Shown: positions 24,727 to 35,413, counted from the first letter of the stretch. The stretch: DNA of 64,000 bases from Diphasiastrum complanatum (GCA_029204225.1 CM055092.1:43640094-43704093); one strand, 5' to 3'. Translations and numbers: made by a program. The notes: generated by a model not told the origin, from the letters alone.

Positions 24727-25679
24727 TGTTGGGGAATGAATGTGGAAGGACGGATATGGATCGGGTCCAACAATCGGACTGGAACAATCCTACTATTGCA
24801 TGAAGGCAGTGTTCAACTAGTCCCTCAGTGTGTGCACTACTCATTAGTAGGCAAACACAAAATTAAAGTAGAGCTAGTAGCGTGGTTGTTTGCAGAAGCG
24901 GAAGAGCAGACAATCAAACAAAGCATTAAGAATATCAGACAAGAATATGTAGTAGCAAAGCATACACAATATTGACAAGAACTCTGAATGCAATAAAAAG
25001 ATAGTGATTGATTCAGACTAGTATATGGAAATACACGTCAGTTTGATGCTATGAGCACAATATAATAGCAGGCGAAACTGCATGCTCAGGAAGCTAACTC
25101 CGCTCTGTAAAAGCTATGAGCTTATTACTGACAATAAGTCTGCAGAAAGAATCGATGCATAAAAGCATCTACATTGTCTATCTCTTTTACTTGATTGATA
25201 CTTCTTATAATTGATTTACAATCATCAACTATATACAATCTACATTTGTGCAGATGTATGTACAAAAGGATGGCATGGAGCTGTTGTGCCGTCAAGAGGG
25301 AGATCAGGAGGGAAATCGTGGCTTCTGTCATTGCCAAGTTAGTTGCCTAGTACAAAGAGTATACATAGAGTGAGTGTAAGAAGGCTTCGACTATTTGTTG
25401 TCGATTAGTCGATGACATCGATCAAGTCGCTGTCGTGGCCAATCAAGTTGATAAGTCGATAAGTCGGGCAAGTTGATATGTCGGTTGAGTCGACAAGTCG
25501 GACTCCTCGATATGTTGGCCAAGTCGGGTTTCCTCGATAAGTCGGCCTACTCTGATAAGTCAGTTGCCATTCTCTTGCATGTCTTCAGTAATAGAGTATT
25601 TCTACAGACTGTGCGATAATGCATATAATATTGTAGCGAAATGAATGAAACTAGGATTTAGGAGGAGATAGATCCAACA
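24727..25679 (-). repeat. LTR of an otherwise unrecognised minus-strand element
   Basis: On the minus strand the unit opens TGTTGGATCTATCTCC near 25679 and closes ATTCCCCAACA at 24727, so the ends form the short inverted repeat TGTTGG/CCAACA. The primer-binding site follows directly. A cluster of GATAAGTCGG-like units lies inside (25448-25560). The matching 3' LTR was not found in the window. Confidence 0.6.
25448..25560. repeat. Degenerate GATAAGTCGG minisatellite
   Basis: About seven imperfect copies of a 10-16-bp unit centred on GATAAGTCGG (variants GATATGTCGG, GACAAGTCGG, CCAAGTCGGG) lie inside the LTR at 24727-25679. Subrepeats of this kind are common in the regulatory part of plant LTRs. 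Confidence 0.6.
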
Positions 25680-26595
25680 GGGTGCCCATGCACAGCCAAA
25701 TGGAGTTTTTCCACTTTTCCAAAGTACTTCGAGACAAGAAATTGAGAATTGCTCACAAACCATTCACACCAACCAAGCAACTATTTTCTCACTTGATTAC
25801 TCAACTATACAATAATTATAGATTAAGTACTTGATAGGGCCTAGTAGTATCTAGCCCTTCACCCTAGTGCCTAGAGAGAGAGAAGAAAGAATCGTAAAAG
25901 AAATGGTTTAAAGTTTGCCAACTAAAACAAAATACAAATACATCATAATATATGTAGTAATGACTCTTTGCATAGTTCTTTGTATGGTTTTGATTGTTTT
26001 GATTTGTGTTTTCCATATGATAAGTATCACTGATTTAAACTACATGTCTATCTATATAGTGCTTTTTGACATTAGGTGCGTGAGCTCACCAACTCCAACA
26101 CGACACACCAACTTACCATGTGTGAGAAAATATATATCTATCTATATGATGGATCCTTTGTAGCTCCATTTATGTGAGAAAGTTTAAATGATTGATCCTT
26201 TTACCTCCAAAATGCAAGGTAGCAATGGATTTTATTCATGGCTTCCCTCGTAACACAATATGAAATCGAGAGATTTTGTCATGTAGGTAAACTTTAGTGA
26301 AATTGAGGCATGTTTGGCTAAGGATGTTTCATTAACATATTTCAATTTTAACAAGAACTTATGCATCTCAAATTATTCAAATTTAGAGGGAGATATACTT
26401 TATGGTCTACTAAGTTACATTACATGCTCCATCTTGTTGGAGTATGTAGGATGTTGAATATTGTCTTGGACTTTATACAAGTTCTGTAGTTTGAATAGAG
26501 TTGTGACCTACTTGTCATGTTCTTTGGTTCAAAAAAAGATTGATAACTAGTGTGCTTTTCATGTGACAAACTTTTTTGGTACACTTCACTTCTCG
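25680..26595. other. No recognisable gene
   Basis: AT-rich sequence without an ORF or repeat that I can interpret. Confidence 0.4.
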
Positions 26596-26599
26596 AGAG

Positions 26600-27600
26600 G
26601 TGATGTCTTGCCCGCTTGCCATTTGCCTTTTCTTTGTTCTATCTCCTTCTGTTTCTTGAAGCATTCATGCTCCCAATGTCCAGGTTTGTTGCAATACCTA
26701 CAATTTCCAGGTTTATTTTGCTTGGAATAGCCGCCTCGTTGACCTCGGCCTTGATTCCAATTGTCTCGATTTGGACCATCATTGGATTGTTCTTGAAATT
26801 GTTGGAAGGATCCCTAATATGAGTTTCCACCTCTTGATTGGTGTCTTCCATGACTAAATCTGCCAACACGTCCTCTCACTGCAAGAGCTTGATCAAATCC
26901 CCTGTTGTGATGACTCAAGTTCTCTTGACGTTGTTCTTCCTGCAAAAGCAATCCACCTAACTCTTCATAAATTGGAAGATTTTCCCGTTTGGCTATACTT
27001 GTCACAAACATTTGATGTGACTCACTCAAACTATTCAATGTCAACTGCACGATCTCACGATCCTGTCTCTCTCCAGCTGCTGCTAATTGGTCACGAATCT
27101 CTTTGATCTTCAGTAGGTGATCAGCAACAATTGCACCATCATCCATCTGCAATGTGTGCAGCTTTGTCTTCCGCCTCCTCTTTGCTTAGATTTCAAAACG
27201 AGTGATCGTTCAAACAGACAAATATCAGTAATGTGAAAGGTATGAAGCCTCAAAGCCCCAAATGGTAGTACTAGACACTGTCTGGTGTGATTTGCAGTAT
27301 CCCAAACAAACAAATGAGAGATTTCTTGGCACAACTCTCTAACAAATGACGCTTTTCACAAAGACTAAAGAAAATTGTAAAACTTTTCCCACTCAACAAA
27401 TTTTCAATCTGTCTGATGTTGCCCTGGCCTTTTTGATGCCTTCGGGACTGTGTCTTCGTTCCCCACTAATAACTGTGAGCTCCAAAACCTGCAAAATACA
27501 TCAAGAAGGATTTCTTCCAACCGTTTTTGTCTCTCCAAGCTTTCACCTCCTATGAAAGACTTTCTCACTTCGTTGCGGAGCCTGTGACAAGCTGTATCCA
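26600..27600 (-). pseudogene. Ty1/copia gag with zinc knuckle
   Basis: On the minus strand 27152-26814 encodes a UBN2-type gag end: MDDGAIVADHLLKIKEIRDQ, LTLNSLSESHQMFVTSIAKR, PIYEELGGLLLQEEQR, then an Arg/Gly/His-rich segment. In another frame, about 26715-26600, a CCHC knuckle can be read (CRYCNKPGHWEHECFKK). The N-terminal half (27600-27153) is scrambled by frameshifts. A copia primer-binding site and LTR end lie 27-40 bp upstream of 27600. Gag binds element RNA and assembles the particle. Protease and pol are not found below 26600. Confidence 0.82.
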
Positions 27601-27626
27601 CTAATCAGGCACGCAGGACTATCGTA

Positions 27627-27638
27627 GCTCTGACACCA
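27627..27638 (-). promoter_or_regulatory. Primer-binding site of the 26.6-27.6 kb copia element
   Basis: The minus strand reads TGGTGTCAGAGC, a one-base variant of the Met-tRNA primer-binding site, directly after an LTR end ATTATTGACA at 27639. Confidence 0.8.
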
Positions 27639-27978
27639 TGTCAATAATCAAATATGCAACATCAAGCATTCACCATAAGCAATCACCAAAGAAGCCGGAA
27701 GAAGAACACGCACTATAAATCTATCACACTAACGCATACTGAATGTAAAATGTACATATAAACCATGAACCCTGATAGAGAGGGAAAACCTAGGAGTAGA
27801 GCTTGGTAACAAAATGGCTTAGAGAATTTGAGAGCTCTTATTCAAGGAAGCTAAGCCAAAATAAGCTTCTCAATTATGAGAATGGAGTCTATACCCCCCT
27901 TCTACACCACTTTCTTTTCTTTTTTGGGCTTACTAGATGCCAGGACTTATGGGCGTCACCTAGCAAGCATATGGCCCC
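27639..27978 (-). repeat. Partial 5' LTR of the copia element, cut by a chromovirus LTR
   Basis: The LTR end ...TGACA abuts the primer-binding site at 27627-27638. Its upper part runs into the plus-oriented chromovirus LTR that begins TGTCATGCCC at 27979, so the true LTR start is not visible and may be missing. Confidence 0.55.
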
Positions 27979-28434
27979 TGTCATGCCCATGACTGGTCTC
28001 GGGTAGCGTGTCCACGCTAGGGACCGATAAACCAACAACCCATAAGTTAATTGTGACTATAAGGGAATTGGGGCCTTTATGTGTATATGGTCAAAATTAA
28101 TGGTTGTAGGCCTAAACACATGGTGGTGGAGTTGGTATGGGTGTATCAGTGAGTCATTAGGAAATTGGATGACGTAGATCAGATAGGCTGCAGAGGTGTC
28201 CAGTGAGGTGCCACAGTGCACTACTAGTGGTGCATGGGCCTTGGAGGGTATAAGTATACCTGCTGGGCTCTCACTAGTGTATGCTTGATTTGTGATGAGT
28301 AGCTACATGCTACTGGTGTGACTCCTCTTCCCATGACTCTGATTGATCCATAGCTTGGGGGCTAGATCCGTACGATCTAGGTTTGGTTGGGTTGGTTTAA
28401 CCTCCACCGGTTCCCATGTGAGGACTTTATATTG
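27979..28434 (+). repeat. Chromovirus LTR, left arm of a palindrome
   Basis: The unit begins TGTCATGCCCATGACTGG at 27979 and is the reverse complement of 28443-28882 with about 2% mismatches by eye (roughly 8-9 over ~445 bp). Relative to the third copy (38934-39345) it lacks about 42 bp between CCCATGTG and AGGACTTTATA, a deletion bounded by short GTG repeats. The sequence to its left is copia LTR, not chromovirus, so this arm is a solo or truncated LTR. Confidence 0.85.
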
Positions 28435-28442
28435 ACAACAAC

Positions 28443-28882
28443 ACATGGGAACCGGTGGAGGTTAAACCAACCCAACCAAACCTAGATCGTACGGATCTAG
28501 CCCCCAAGCTATGGATCAATCAGAGTCATGGGAAGAGGAGTCACACCAGTAGCATGTAGCTACTCATCACAAATCAAGCATACACTAGTGAGAGCCCAGC
28601 AGGTATACTTATACCCTCCAAGGCCCATGCACCACTAGTAGTGCACTGTGGCACCTCACTGGACACCTCTGCAGCCTATCTGGTCTACGTCATCCAGTTT
28701 CCTAATGACTCACTGATACACCCATACCAACTCCACCACCATGTGTTTGGGCCTACAACCATTAATTATGACCATATACACATAAGGGCCCCAATTCCCT
28801 TATAGTCACAATTAACTTACGGGTTGTTGGTCTATCGGTCCCTAGCGTGGACACACTACCCGAGACCAGTCATGGGCATGAC
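28443..28882 (-). repeat. Chromovirus 3' LTR, right arm of the palindrome
   Basis: On the minus strand the LTR starts TGTCATGCCCATGACTGG at 28882, right after a polypurine tract, and ends near 28443. Its position below the integrase and chromodomain of the minus-strand chromovirus identifies it as that element's 3' LTR. Confidence 0.87.
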
Positions 28883-28896
28883 ATTCTTCCCCCCTT
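28883..28896 (-). promoter_or_regulatory. Chromovirus polypurine tract
   Basis: The minus strand reads AAGGGGGGAAGA directly before the LTR start. It supports both the orientation of the element and the LTR boundary at 28882. Confidence 0.78.
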
Positions 28897-28911
28897 ATTC
28901 AAGTCCTGTCC

Positions 28912-29765
28912 TCAGAACGTAAAACTGGGAAACCTCCTCCTTAAGCTTCCTTCCTGTTCCCAGGAATCGTCATCGTCTGTACATCCCCTCCATCGAACCA
29001 GATGCTCGGTAACTATATGATTTCTCAATTGTTTAGTTCTTGTATCCAATATCTTTTCGGGTTCAAGACGAGATACACCTGATGATTCATCCAATAGGTC
29101 CAACTGATCTCCAGATCCAAGATGCTCTCCTTCACGTAGGCTCTTTTTGAGACGACTAATGTGAAATAAGGGATGCACTTGCGATCAATCCAAGAGTTCC
29201 AATTGGTAAGCTAAGGATCCGATCTTTTTCAAGATCTTAAACGGTCCTCTATATCTAGGGGACAACTTATAATGCTTGCCGGTACGCATTACACTTGAAT
29301 CCTTTGGGATTATCAAATATACCCAATCTCCCACTTGGAAGTCTCTCAGTGATCTTTTTAGATTTGCATAATGTCTGTCCCTATTCTGGGCACTCTAGAC
29401 ATTTTTACGTGCACTCCGTAGCATTTCCTGCATATCGTGTAGAAAATCCGCTACTTTCTGAAACTTGATCGTCCGAGTCTCAACCGCGATGGGTGACCTA
29501 GGCTCAAAACCGTACATAAGCATGAACGGGCTATAACCGGTAGTCGAATGCTTACTACTATTATAAGCAAACTCGATCAATGGAAGGTACTTTTCCCAAT
29601 CAAATTGCCGTCTGAAAACATATGCCCAAAGCATTTGTTCCATTGTTTGATTTGTTCTTTCTGTCTGTCCATCCGTCTCAGGATGATCAGAAGAACCCAA
29701 GCTCAGTGTCGTCTCTAATTTAGCAAATACGGCCGACCAAAAGTGACCGGTGAACTTCCGATCGC
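28912..29765 (-). pseudogene. Chromovirus integrase C-terminal half with chromodomain
   Basis: From 29765 down on the minus strand the sequence continues the integrase core with GSSDHPETDGQTERTNQTME (containing the catalytic Glu, about residue 12 of the 29700-29395 frame), EFAYNSSKHSTTGYSPFMLM and YGFEPRSP. After stops near 29394 comes the C-terminal region with LSPRYRGPFKILKKIGSLAY, then VHPLFHISRLKKSL. The last frame (29178-28912) ends in a chromodomain: EKILDTRTKQLRNHIVTEHL and LVRWRGCTDDDDSWEQEGSL. Chromodomains are thought to guide integration to marked chromatin. The missing N-terminal half resumes at 36211 beyond copia C. Confidence 0.9.
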
Positions 29766-29770
29766 GATCG

Positions 29771-30554
29771 TGTCAGAAATGGTGAACTCCTGCAACTTTG
29801 TCGAAGCACGAACAAGACACGAAGGTCGAACGAGAACGATTTGCGACAGTCAACGTGTCTTTGACTCGAAGCACGAACAATTTGCAAATTATTCGCGAAT
29901 CGCAAACACACCTCCAAGATCACAAACCAAAAAAGGGACGCAAAACAAAAACTACGAAAAGAATGAAAGCAAACAGGAGATTATGAATCAAACAAAAAAA
30001 AATCTTTCGCGCTACCAGCTGGCAGCACAACGGGCTTCACGCCCAGTTGAAACGAGTAGCAACGACGGAGACTAACTAACTAGTTGATTAGTGTTAACTT
30101 GTTATGTGATTCAATGTTTAGCTATCTTGTAAACTCCACATAGTGAAGGTATAAACGATCCTCTTTGGATCTTAACAAAAATAGATGTGAATACAGAGAT
30201 TTTTAAGAGACAGAGAGATGCGTATAGAGTAAGAAAGTAAAGACACCATAGCTATGCATGAAAGTCTACCAATGAACAAAACACAGCGTAAGAGTAGAGT
30301 ATCAATCCGCCAACGAGCAAGACACTGACGATCTTGCTCCAAAACCAAACTGACAATATAGTCGCTCTATTTTCGTGTATCTCTTTGTCTTGTGTGTGTG
30401 TCTTGATTGCTAGAATAAAATATGTTCTGTGATGCGTAGTCGAGTGTCTGGGATCCTGTAAGGGCTTTTGCACGAAAAGAAAATTCAAAAGAAAAAAAAT
30501 TGTTCGTGAAAGAGAAGGAGAAGACGAACACAAAACAATCTCGCTTCTGCGACA
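29771..30554 (+). repeat. 5' LTR of copia element C
   Basis: The LTR starts TGTCAGAAATGGTGAACTCC and ends TCGCTTCTGCGACA at 30554, 784 bp with TG...CA ends, and aligns along its length with 35414-36210. The primer-binding site TGGTATCAGAGC follows at 30555. Confidence 0.93.
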
Positions 30555-30566
30555 TGGTATCAGAGC
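30555..30566 (+). promoter_or_regulatory. Primer-binding site of copia element C
   Basis: TGGTATCAGAGC follows the 5' LTR directly; it matches the initiator Met-tRNA type used by most plant copia elements. Confidence 0.9.
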
Positions 30567-30619
30567 TGACAGGTTATCACTACTGATATTCCAGCAGTGA
30601 TTCTTCTAGACAACATAAT

Positions 30620-31500
30620 ATGGCTATGACAATCCAGACCAGAGTAGCAACCAGTCTCGATGGCGCAAATTACAGAATCTGGAAATTCAAAATCAAAACA
30701 CTCATGAAGGATGAAGGCATCTGGTCGGTGACCGAGCTCTCAGAGGTGCGGCCTCCAGAGAGAGACCCGAGAAGAGCTGAATGGCTCAGAAAGGATGAGC
30801 GCGCAATGGCGATCATCGTTTTGTCCATAAATGGAGATCTACTCATGCAGATTGAAGACTGCGAAAGCAGCCATGCAGCATGGGAAAGATTAAAGCAGAA
30901 GTATGAAGTGAGGACTGCAGCTTCAGTCATTCACCTTCATAATCAACTGCAATCAATACGGTGGGATGGCAACTAGTTGGATCAGCACGTTGAGAAGATC
31001 AGAAACGATCTTCGCTCAACTCGCTGCATCAGGATAGGAACACCAGGTCCCAGCACCACAATAGCTGATGTACTTCATGAAATCTCTACTGACGTCCTAT
31101 CAGCCACTGAGAATGCTCATACTGAGTCTACCAGATATGACATTCGACAAAGCAGTCAGTCTTGTCGCTGATGAGAGACTGATGAGAGACGAAAGAGAGG
31201 GAAGCAGTGATCAAGAGAAAGCTCTCTGCACGAAGGAGAAGAAGAAAAACAAAAGCAAGCCAAGATTCGAGAAGACGAAGTCCTCGAATTAGCAATCTTC
31301 TTCATGCGATCACTGTCACAAACCAGGCCATACGGCCAACAAATGCTGGTTCAATCTAGCAATACCTTGCATGCACTGCAAGAAGAAAAGGCATTCTGCA
31401 TACGACTGCAGATTCAACCCAAAAAGGAAAAACAAAGCTGAAAAGACAAACGTTGCAGAATCATGTAAAGATGTAGAAAGAGGTGACGAAGCTTTCACGA
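30620..31500 (+). pseudogene. Copia C gag with two zinc knuckles
   Basis: ATG at 30620 opens MAMTIQTRVATSLDGANYRI and WKFKIKTLMKDEGIW, the typical start of a copia gag. RRAEWLRKDERAMAIIVLSI and SHAAWERLKQKYE follow, up to a stop at 30974-30976. The frame resumes (FDKAVSLVADERLMRDE, about 31142 on) until a stop near 31290. Behind it, 31300-31420 encodes two consecutive zinc knuckles: CDHCHKPGHTANKCW (CCHC) and CMHCKKKRHSAYDC. The start is chosen for its place 54 bp after the primer-binding site and for its family-like N-terminus. Confidence 0.88.
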
Positions 31501-31679
31501 TACTCGACGAAGCTTCGATGAGCTACTCTGACCATGACTACGATGTGGTCATCAATTCAAGAGCAACATCTCACATAACCTGCAACAAGAAGATCTTGAT
31601 CAACTTTCACGAACTCGAAAATGACAGAGCGGTGATTCTAGGCGATGGAAGCAGACACGATGTCAAGGGCATCGGCTTG
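31371..31679 (+). pseudogene. Copia C protease N-terminal part, catalytic motif mutated
   Basis: Downstream of the zinc knuckles the frame reads an acidic linker and then VINSRATSHITCNKKILINF, where copia proteases have a DSGATSH-type active site. Asp to Asn and Gly to Arg at this site would abolish catalysis. The frame continues ILGDGSRHDVKGIGL and is cut at 31679 by the inserted segment; the protease end (YVPSLRKDLLSVSKMADLGI) resumes at about 32563. Confidence 0.87.
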
Positions 31680-32508
31680 TGAAAAATGCAAAAATAAGCT
31701 TGGTAGAGGCCAAAAATTTTGTATATAGATAAACACACATGTGTGGAGCCTGTTCCCACATGTGAAAATAGTGTACTTATCATGCACCATAATCATATAG
31801 GTTGTACATATGATTTAATTCAAGTTCTAGTGGCTAAAAAGGCCAAAAACTAGTTTTCTAGATATATGACACATGGCATCAATCTATTGATTGCATGAGC
31901 CAAATATTTTGGTTAGGTGTCATATCCCATGTGTAGAGGACAGATCACACGTGTGGAATAAGCTGAAGTAGACGAATTTTGACTTCTAGAAGATTTTCAA
32001 GTAGATCTCCATATAGAAGGAAAATGGACCAAAAGTGCTCAAAATAGAGGTTTTGTCCAAGTGTCAGTTTTGCATGATGAATCATCATATGACAAAGAAC
32101 CTTCACACATGTGGGATCAGAGGGATGATCAGTACCACGAGCTCCCACTTATTGTATATATAGAGCCACATTTGGCCATAATCATTGTGAGACACCAATC
32201 TTGGTTTTGGAAGCAATTTTGAGTGATTCTCTCCATTTGTCTACATTTCTTTTGATTGTTTTGAGGTTCTATCAATGTGTACTTGATTTTCAGGTTGGAG
32301 TCCATACCCTAACAGGGTTTCACACGTGTGAAACTAGCAAGTACATTTACCTTCAATAAATGATTGTTCTTGTTTGGATTTTATGTCTAGAATTGATCTA
32401 GATTGATCTTAATGTTATGTAGATTGATAGATCAAGTAAATCTAACATCCAATCCCTCTTGAGAATCAGATTAGGATCCACTCTTGGTCCTTTTGTACTT
32501 TTTCCACA
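31680..32508. repeat. 829-bp insertion in the copia C protease (probable solo LTR)
   Basis: The segment starts TGAAAAATGC and ends TTTTTCCACA, so it has TG...CA ends, and it interrupts the protease between VKGIGL and the following coding sequence. Flanking bases GCTTG and GGCTC only weakly resemble a 5-bp duplication. Inside are several CACATGTG and CACACGTGTG palindromes, including a module shared with the LTR at 50409-51270. The same interval also begins GT and ends AG if shifted by one base (31679-32509), with a pyrimidine-rich end, so it could be read as an intron; I prefer the LTR reading. Confidence 0.6.
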
Positions 32509-32787
32509 GGCTCTCTACAGCTACGAACACTGTCATGCTAAGCAGAGCTGCCAGGAGCACTCTATGTGCCCTCACTCAGAAAAGATCTGCTATCTGTCTC
32601 CAAGATGGCAGATCTAGGCATTCGAGTTTTGTTCGACGACAACACTTGCCGTATGATCGAGAAGACGACAAACAAGTTGTTGATAGTCGGATGCAGAGAA
32701 GGAAACCTCTACCAGGCCAAAATAATCAGCAACTCTAATAGCATATTAAATGCTTCAGAAAACAAAAATCAGCTCTAGCATAGGAGA

Positions 32788-33656
32788 ATGTATCATCTGA
32801 ACATGCGGAGCCTGTACGACATGAGCACAAAGGACATTGTCATAGGTCTCAAAATATCAAGGCCCGAGGCTGAGTTCTGCGAAGCCTGTCAGATTGGCAA
32901 ACAACATCGAAATCCTTTCACGCATGAGGGAAGGAGAGCCAAGAAAGTCCTCGAGCTCGTCCACTCTGATGTCTGCGGACCGATAAAGACATATTCGCTC
33001 TCAAGTTGAAGATATTTTCTAACGTTCATAGATGACTACAACTGAATGACCACGATCTACTACTTGAAGAAGAAATCCGAAGTATTTGATTCTTTCAAGA
33101 AGTTTGTGGCATTCGTAGAGAGACACACCTCGAAAAAGATACAGATCCTTAGATCTAACAATGGAGGTGAATAAAAAGCACAGAATTTTCAAGATTCTGC
33201 GAAGAACAGGGGATCGAATACCAGTTCACTCCTGCATACACACCAGAATACAATGGTGTGGCAGAAAGAAAAAACAGAATGCTTGTCGAAGGAGCCAGAT
33301 GCATGGTAGCACATGCTCAATTGTCAAGCCAATTTTGGGCCGAGGCAATAGCTGCAACTGTACTCCTGCAGAACAGATCTACAATGACAGCGCTGGAGAA
33401 CAAAACTCCATACAAAATGTGGACAGGCAGAAAGCCTGATCTATCATACGCACGAGTGTTTGGATGTGCAGGATACAAGCACATTCCAAAGGAAAAGAGA
33501 AACAAGCTCGACGACAAATCCGAACAAACAATCATGGTTGGCTATTCGAACGGAACACATGTGTACAGACTCTACAATCCAACCATGAAGAAGGTTGTTT
33601 CGAGCAGAGATGTAAAGTTCGACGGGTCCACATTCCCTGGACGAAAGAGGCCATGA
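32788..33656 (+). pseudogene. Copia C integrase
   Basis: In order: the GAG-pre-integrase remnant MYHLNMRSLYDMSTKD with the zinc-binding FCEACQIGKQHRNPFTHEGR, the core start LVHSDVCGPIKT (first catalytic Asp), a stop at 33007, FIDDYN with YYLKKKSEVFDSFKKFVAF in a shifted frame, AERKNRMLVEGARCMVAHAQ (catalytic Glu side, 33258 on), VLLQNRSTMTALENKTPYKM, VFGCAGYKHIPKEKRNKLDD and IMVGYSNGTHVYRLYNP. At least one stop and two frameshifts are present, so no functional integrase can be made. Confidence 0.9.
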
Positions 33657-33954
33657 GATCTTAACACTGCTACCTATTCAAGAGGGAGATCGAGGACAGA
33701 CATCAAATCAGAATGCAGGCCCCCAGACTCCAGAGCAGCAGGAGACAGAGGATCAACCCCACGAACAAGAAATGTTCAAGCAGCAACGAAACGAACCTCG
33801 AAGGTCAACAAGACAAAGAAGACCTCCAAACCGCTATTCTGACAATCTTCAAAGGAACAAAGACACGCAGTTCGAGTACTGTAGCTTCACAGAAGGGCCA
33901 GCAACATACCAAGAAACTATTCAGAGTCCAGAGGGAGAACTCTGAAAATAGGCA

Positions 33955-34600
33955 ATGTCAGAAGAGATCGAGTCGATGAGGCGAAACGAGGCATGGACAT
34001 TAGAGCCACTAACAAAAAACAGAAAAGTATTCGACTGCAAGTGGGTGTACAAGAAAAAGCTGAAATCAGATGGCACCATTGGCCGCTACAAAACAAGGCT
34101 TGTCGCGAAGGGCTACACGCAGAGATATGGTGTCGACTATTTCGACACATATTCGCCCATGGTCAAGATGACAAGCATAAGGCTACTCCTTGTATACGCC
34201 ACATAGTACAATCTGGAAATTCACCAGATTGACATGAAAACAGCCTTTCTCCACGAAGATCTAGTGGAGAAAATTTTTATGAAGCAACCTGAAGGCTATG
34301 AAGACCCCGACAACAGACAATATGTCTGTCGATTGCAGAGATGCATCTAAAGTCTAAAACAGGCATCACAAGCCTGGTACAAAAAGCTTGATGGTCTTCT
34401 GAAGTCTCTAGACTTCAATCCTACTCAACCAGACTGTAATATCTACATCAAAAGAGTAGGAAAGGATTTTGTGATACTGACCATTTTCGTGGATGATTCG
34501 TTGATGATAGAAACAACAAAATGCCTAGGATTGGAGATCAGAAGAGATCGAACAAATGGCGAAATGCACTTGAGTCAGTCATAATATGCCAGAAAAGTGC
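33955..34600 (+). pseudogene. Copia C reverse transcriptase
   Basis: The RT block has MSEEIESMRRNEAWTLEPLT, FDCKWVYKKKLKSDGTIGRY, TRLVAKGYTQRYGVDYFDTY and TSIRLLLVYAT to a stop at 34204-34206. The same frame then continues QIDMKTAFLHEDLVEKIFMK, CRLQRCI (stop near 34348), QASQAWYKKLDGLLKSLDF and the catalytic region FVDDSLM near 34487. The usual palm motif YVDD reads FVDD here. The frame joins the RNase H part after a further stop near 34582. Confidence 0.9.
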
Positions 34601-35400
34601 TGAAGCAGTACCACATGATGGACTGTGAAGAAAAAGCCACACCAATGATAGCTGGAGCCAAGCTCACGAAACAGGATTGTCCAAAAATAGAAGAGGAAGA
34701 ACAGAAGATGGCAGGTATACCCTACCATAACTTAATCGGTAGTCTAATGTACTTAACAATTTGTACCAGGCCCGATCTGGCCTTCTCCGTTTACGCATTG
34801 AGCCAATTCTGTTCCAATCCTGGTCTAGCACATTGGAAAATGGCCAAACGAATCCTACAGTATCTGAAGGATACCCAGAATGTTGGATTAACCTACAGAG
34901 CTAGAAACGAAAAGAAAGGATTCGAGCTACATCACTACAGTGATGTGAGCTGCACGAGCTGCAAAGATGACAGCAAGTCCATTACTGGAAGATGTACAAT
35001 AGCGTGCAGAGCTGCAATCAACTGGATATGCAAAAAACAAACCCTGGTAGCTCAATCCTCTTGCGAGGCTGAGTATGTCGCAGCCTCGAAAGTGGCGAAT
35101 GAGGTAGTGTGGCTACAAATGATGTTGGAGGCAATCGAGATACCACAAGAGGGGCCAAGCACGATGATGATGGACTCCCAGAGTGCCATCTATCTGTCCC
35201 AGGATCATGTTTTCCATGAAAGAACGAAGCACATTCCTCTAAAGTACCATCACATTCGAGATTTGATCTCGAAAGGAGAGCTCCAGGTCCAGTTCATAAA
35301 ATCAAAAAATATGATTGTAGATCTCCTCACAAAACGGCTCGACAAGCCACTCTTTACCAAGCAAAGAGAGGCAATTGGATTGAACGAACAAAGCTGCAAG
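34597..35400 (+). pseudogene. Copia C RT end and RNase H (long open frame)
   Basis: This is the best preserved part of the element. It holds PYHNLIGSLMYLTICTRPDL, FSVYALSQFCSNPGLAHWKM, AKRILQYLKDTQN, then RNase H with HYSDVSCTSCKDDSKSITGR, LVAQSSCEAEYVAASKVANE, MMDSQSAIYL, HERTKHIPLKYHHIRDLISK and VDLLTKRLDKPLF. Asp residues expected for RNase H catalysis are present at HYSD and MMDS. The frame stays open beyond the polypurine tract into the 3' LTR (to 35646), which is chance read-through. Confidence 0.92.
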
Positions 35401-35413
35401 GTTCAAGAGGGAG
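35398..35413 (+). promoter_or_regulatory. Polypurine tract of copia element C
   Basis: The purine-rich AAGGTTCAAGAGGGAG directly precedes the 3' LTR start at 35414. Confidence 0.75.

Larger units (their letters stand above)
27979..28882. repeat. ~900-bp near-perfect palindrome of two chromovirus LTRs
   Basis: Two arms of about 445 bp meet tail to tail with only some 18 bp (around AGGACTTTATATTGAC) between them. Arms this long and similar with so small a spacer can extrude as cruciforms and are usually unstable, so the structure should be young, or an assembly artefact. Confidence 0.85.

Noticed and set aside
27979-28882. A MITE or DNA transposon with long terminal inverted repeats
   Set aside because: The arms are LTRs of the neighbouring chromovirus (polypurine tract and third copy at 38934), so the inverted repeat arises from two LTRs.
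31679-32509. A true spliceosomal intron in copia C
   Set aside because: Joining 31678 to 32510 does not restore the protease frame, and TG...CA ends with LTR-type palindromes fit a solo LTR better. Kept as a finding, not as an intron feature.
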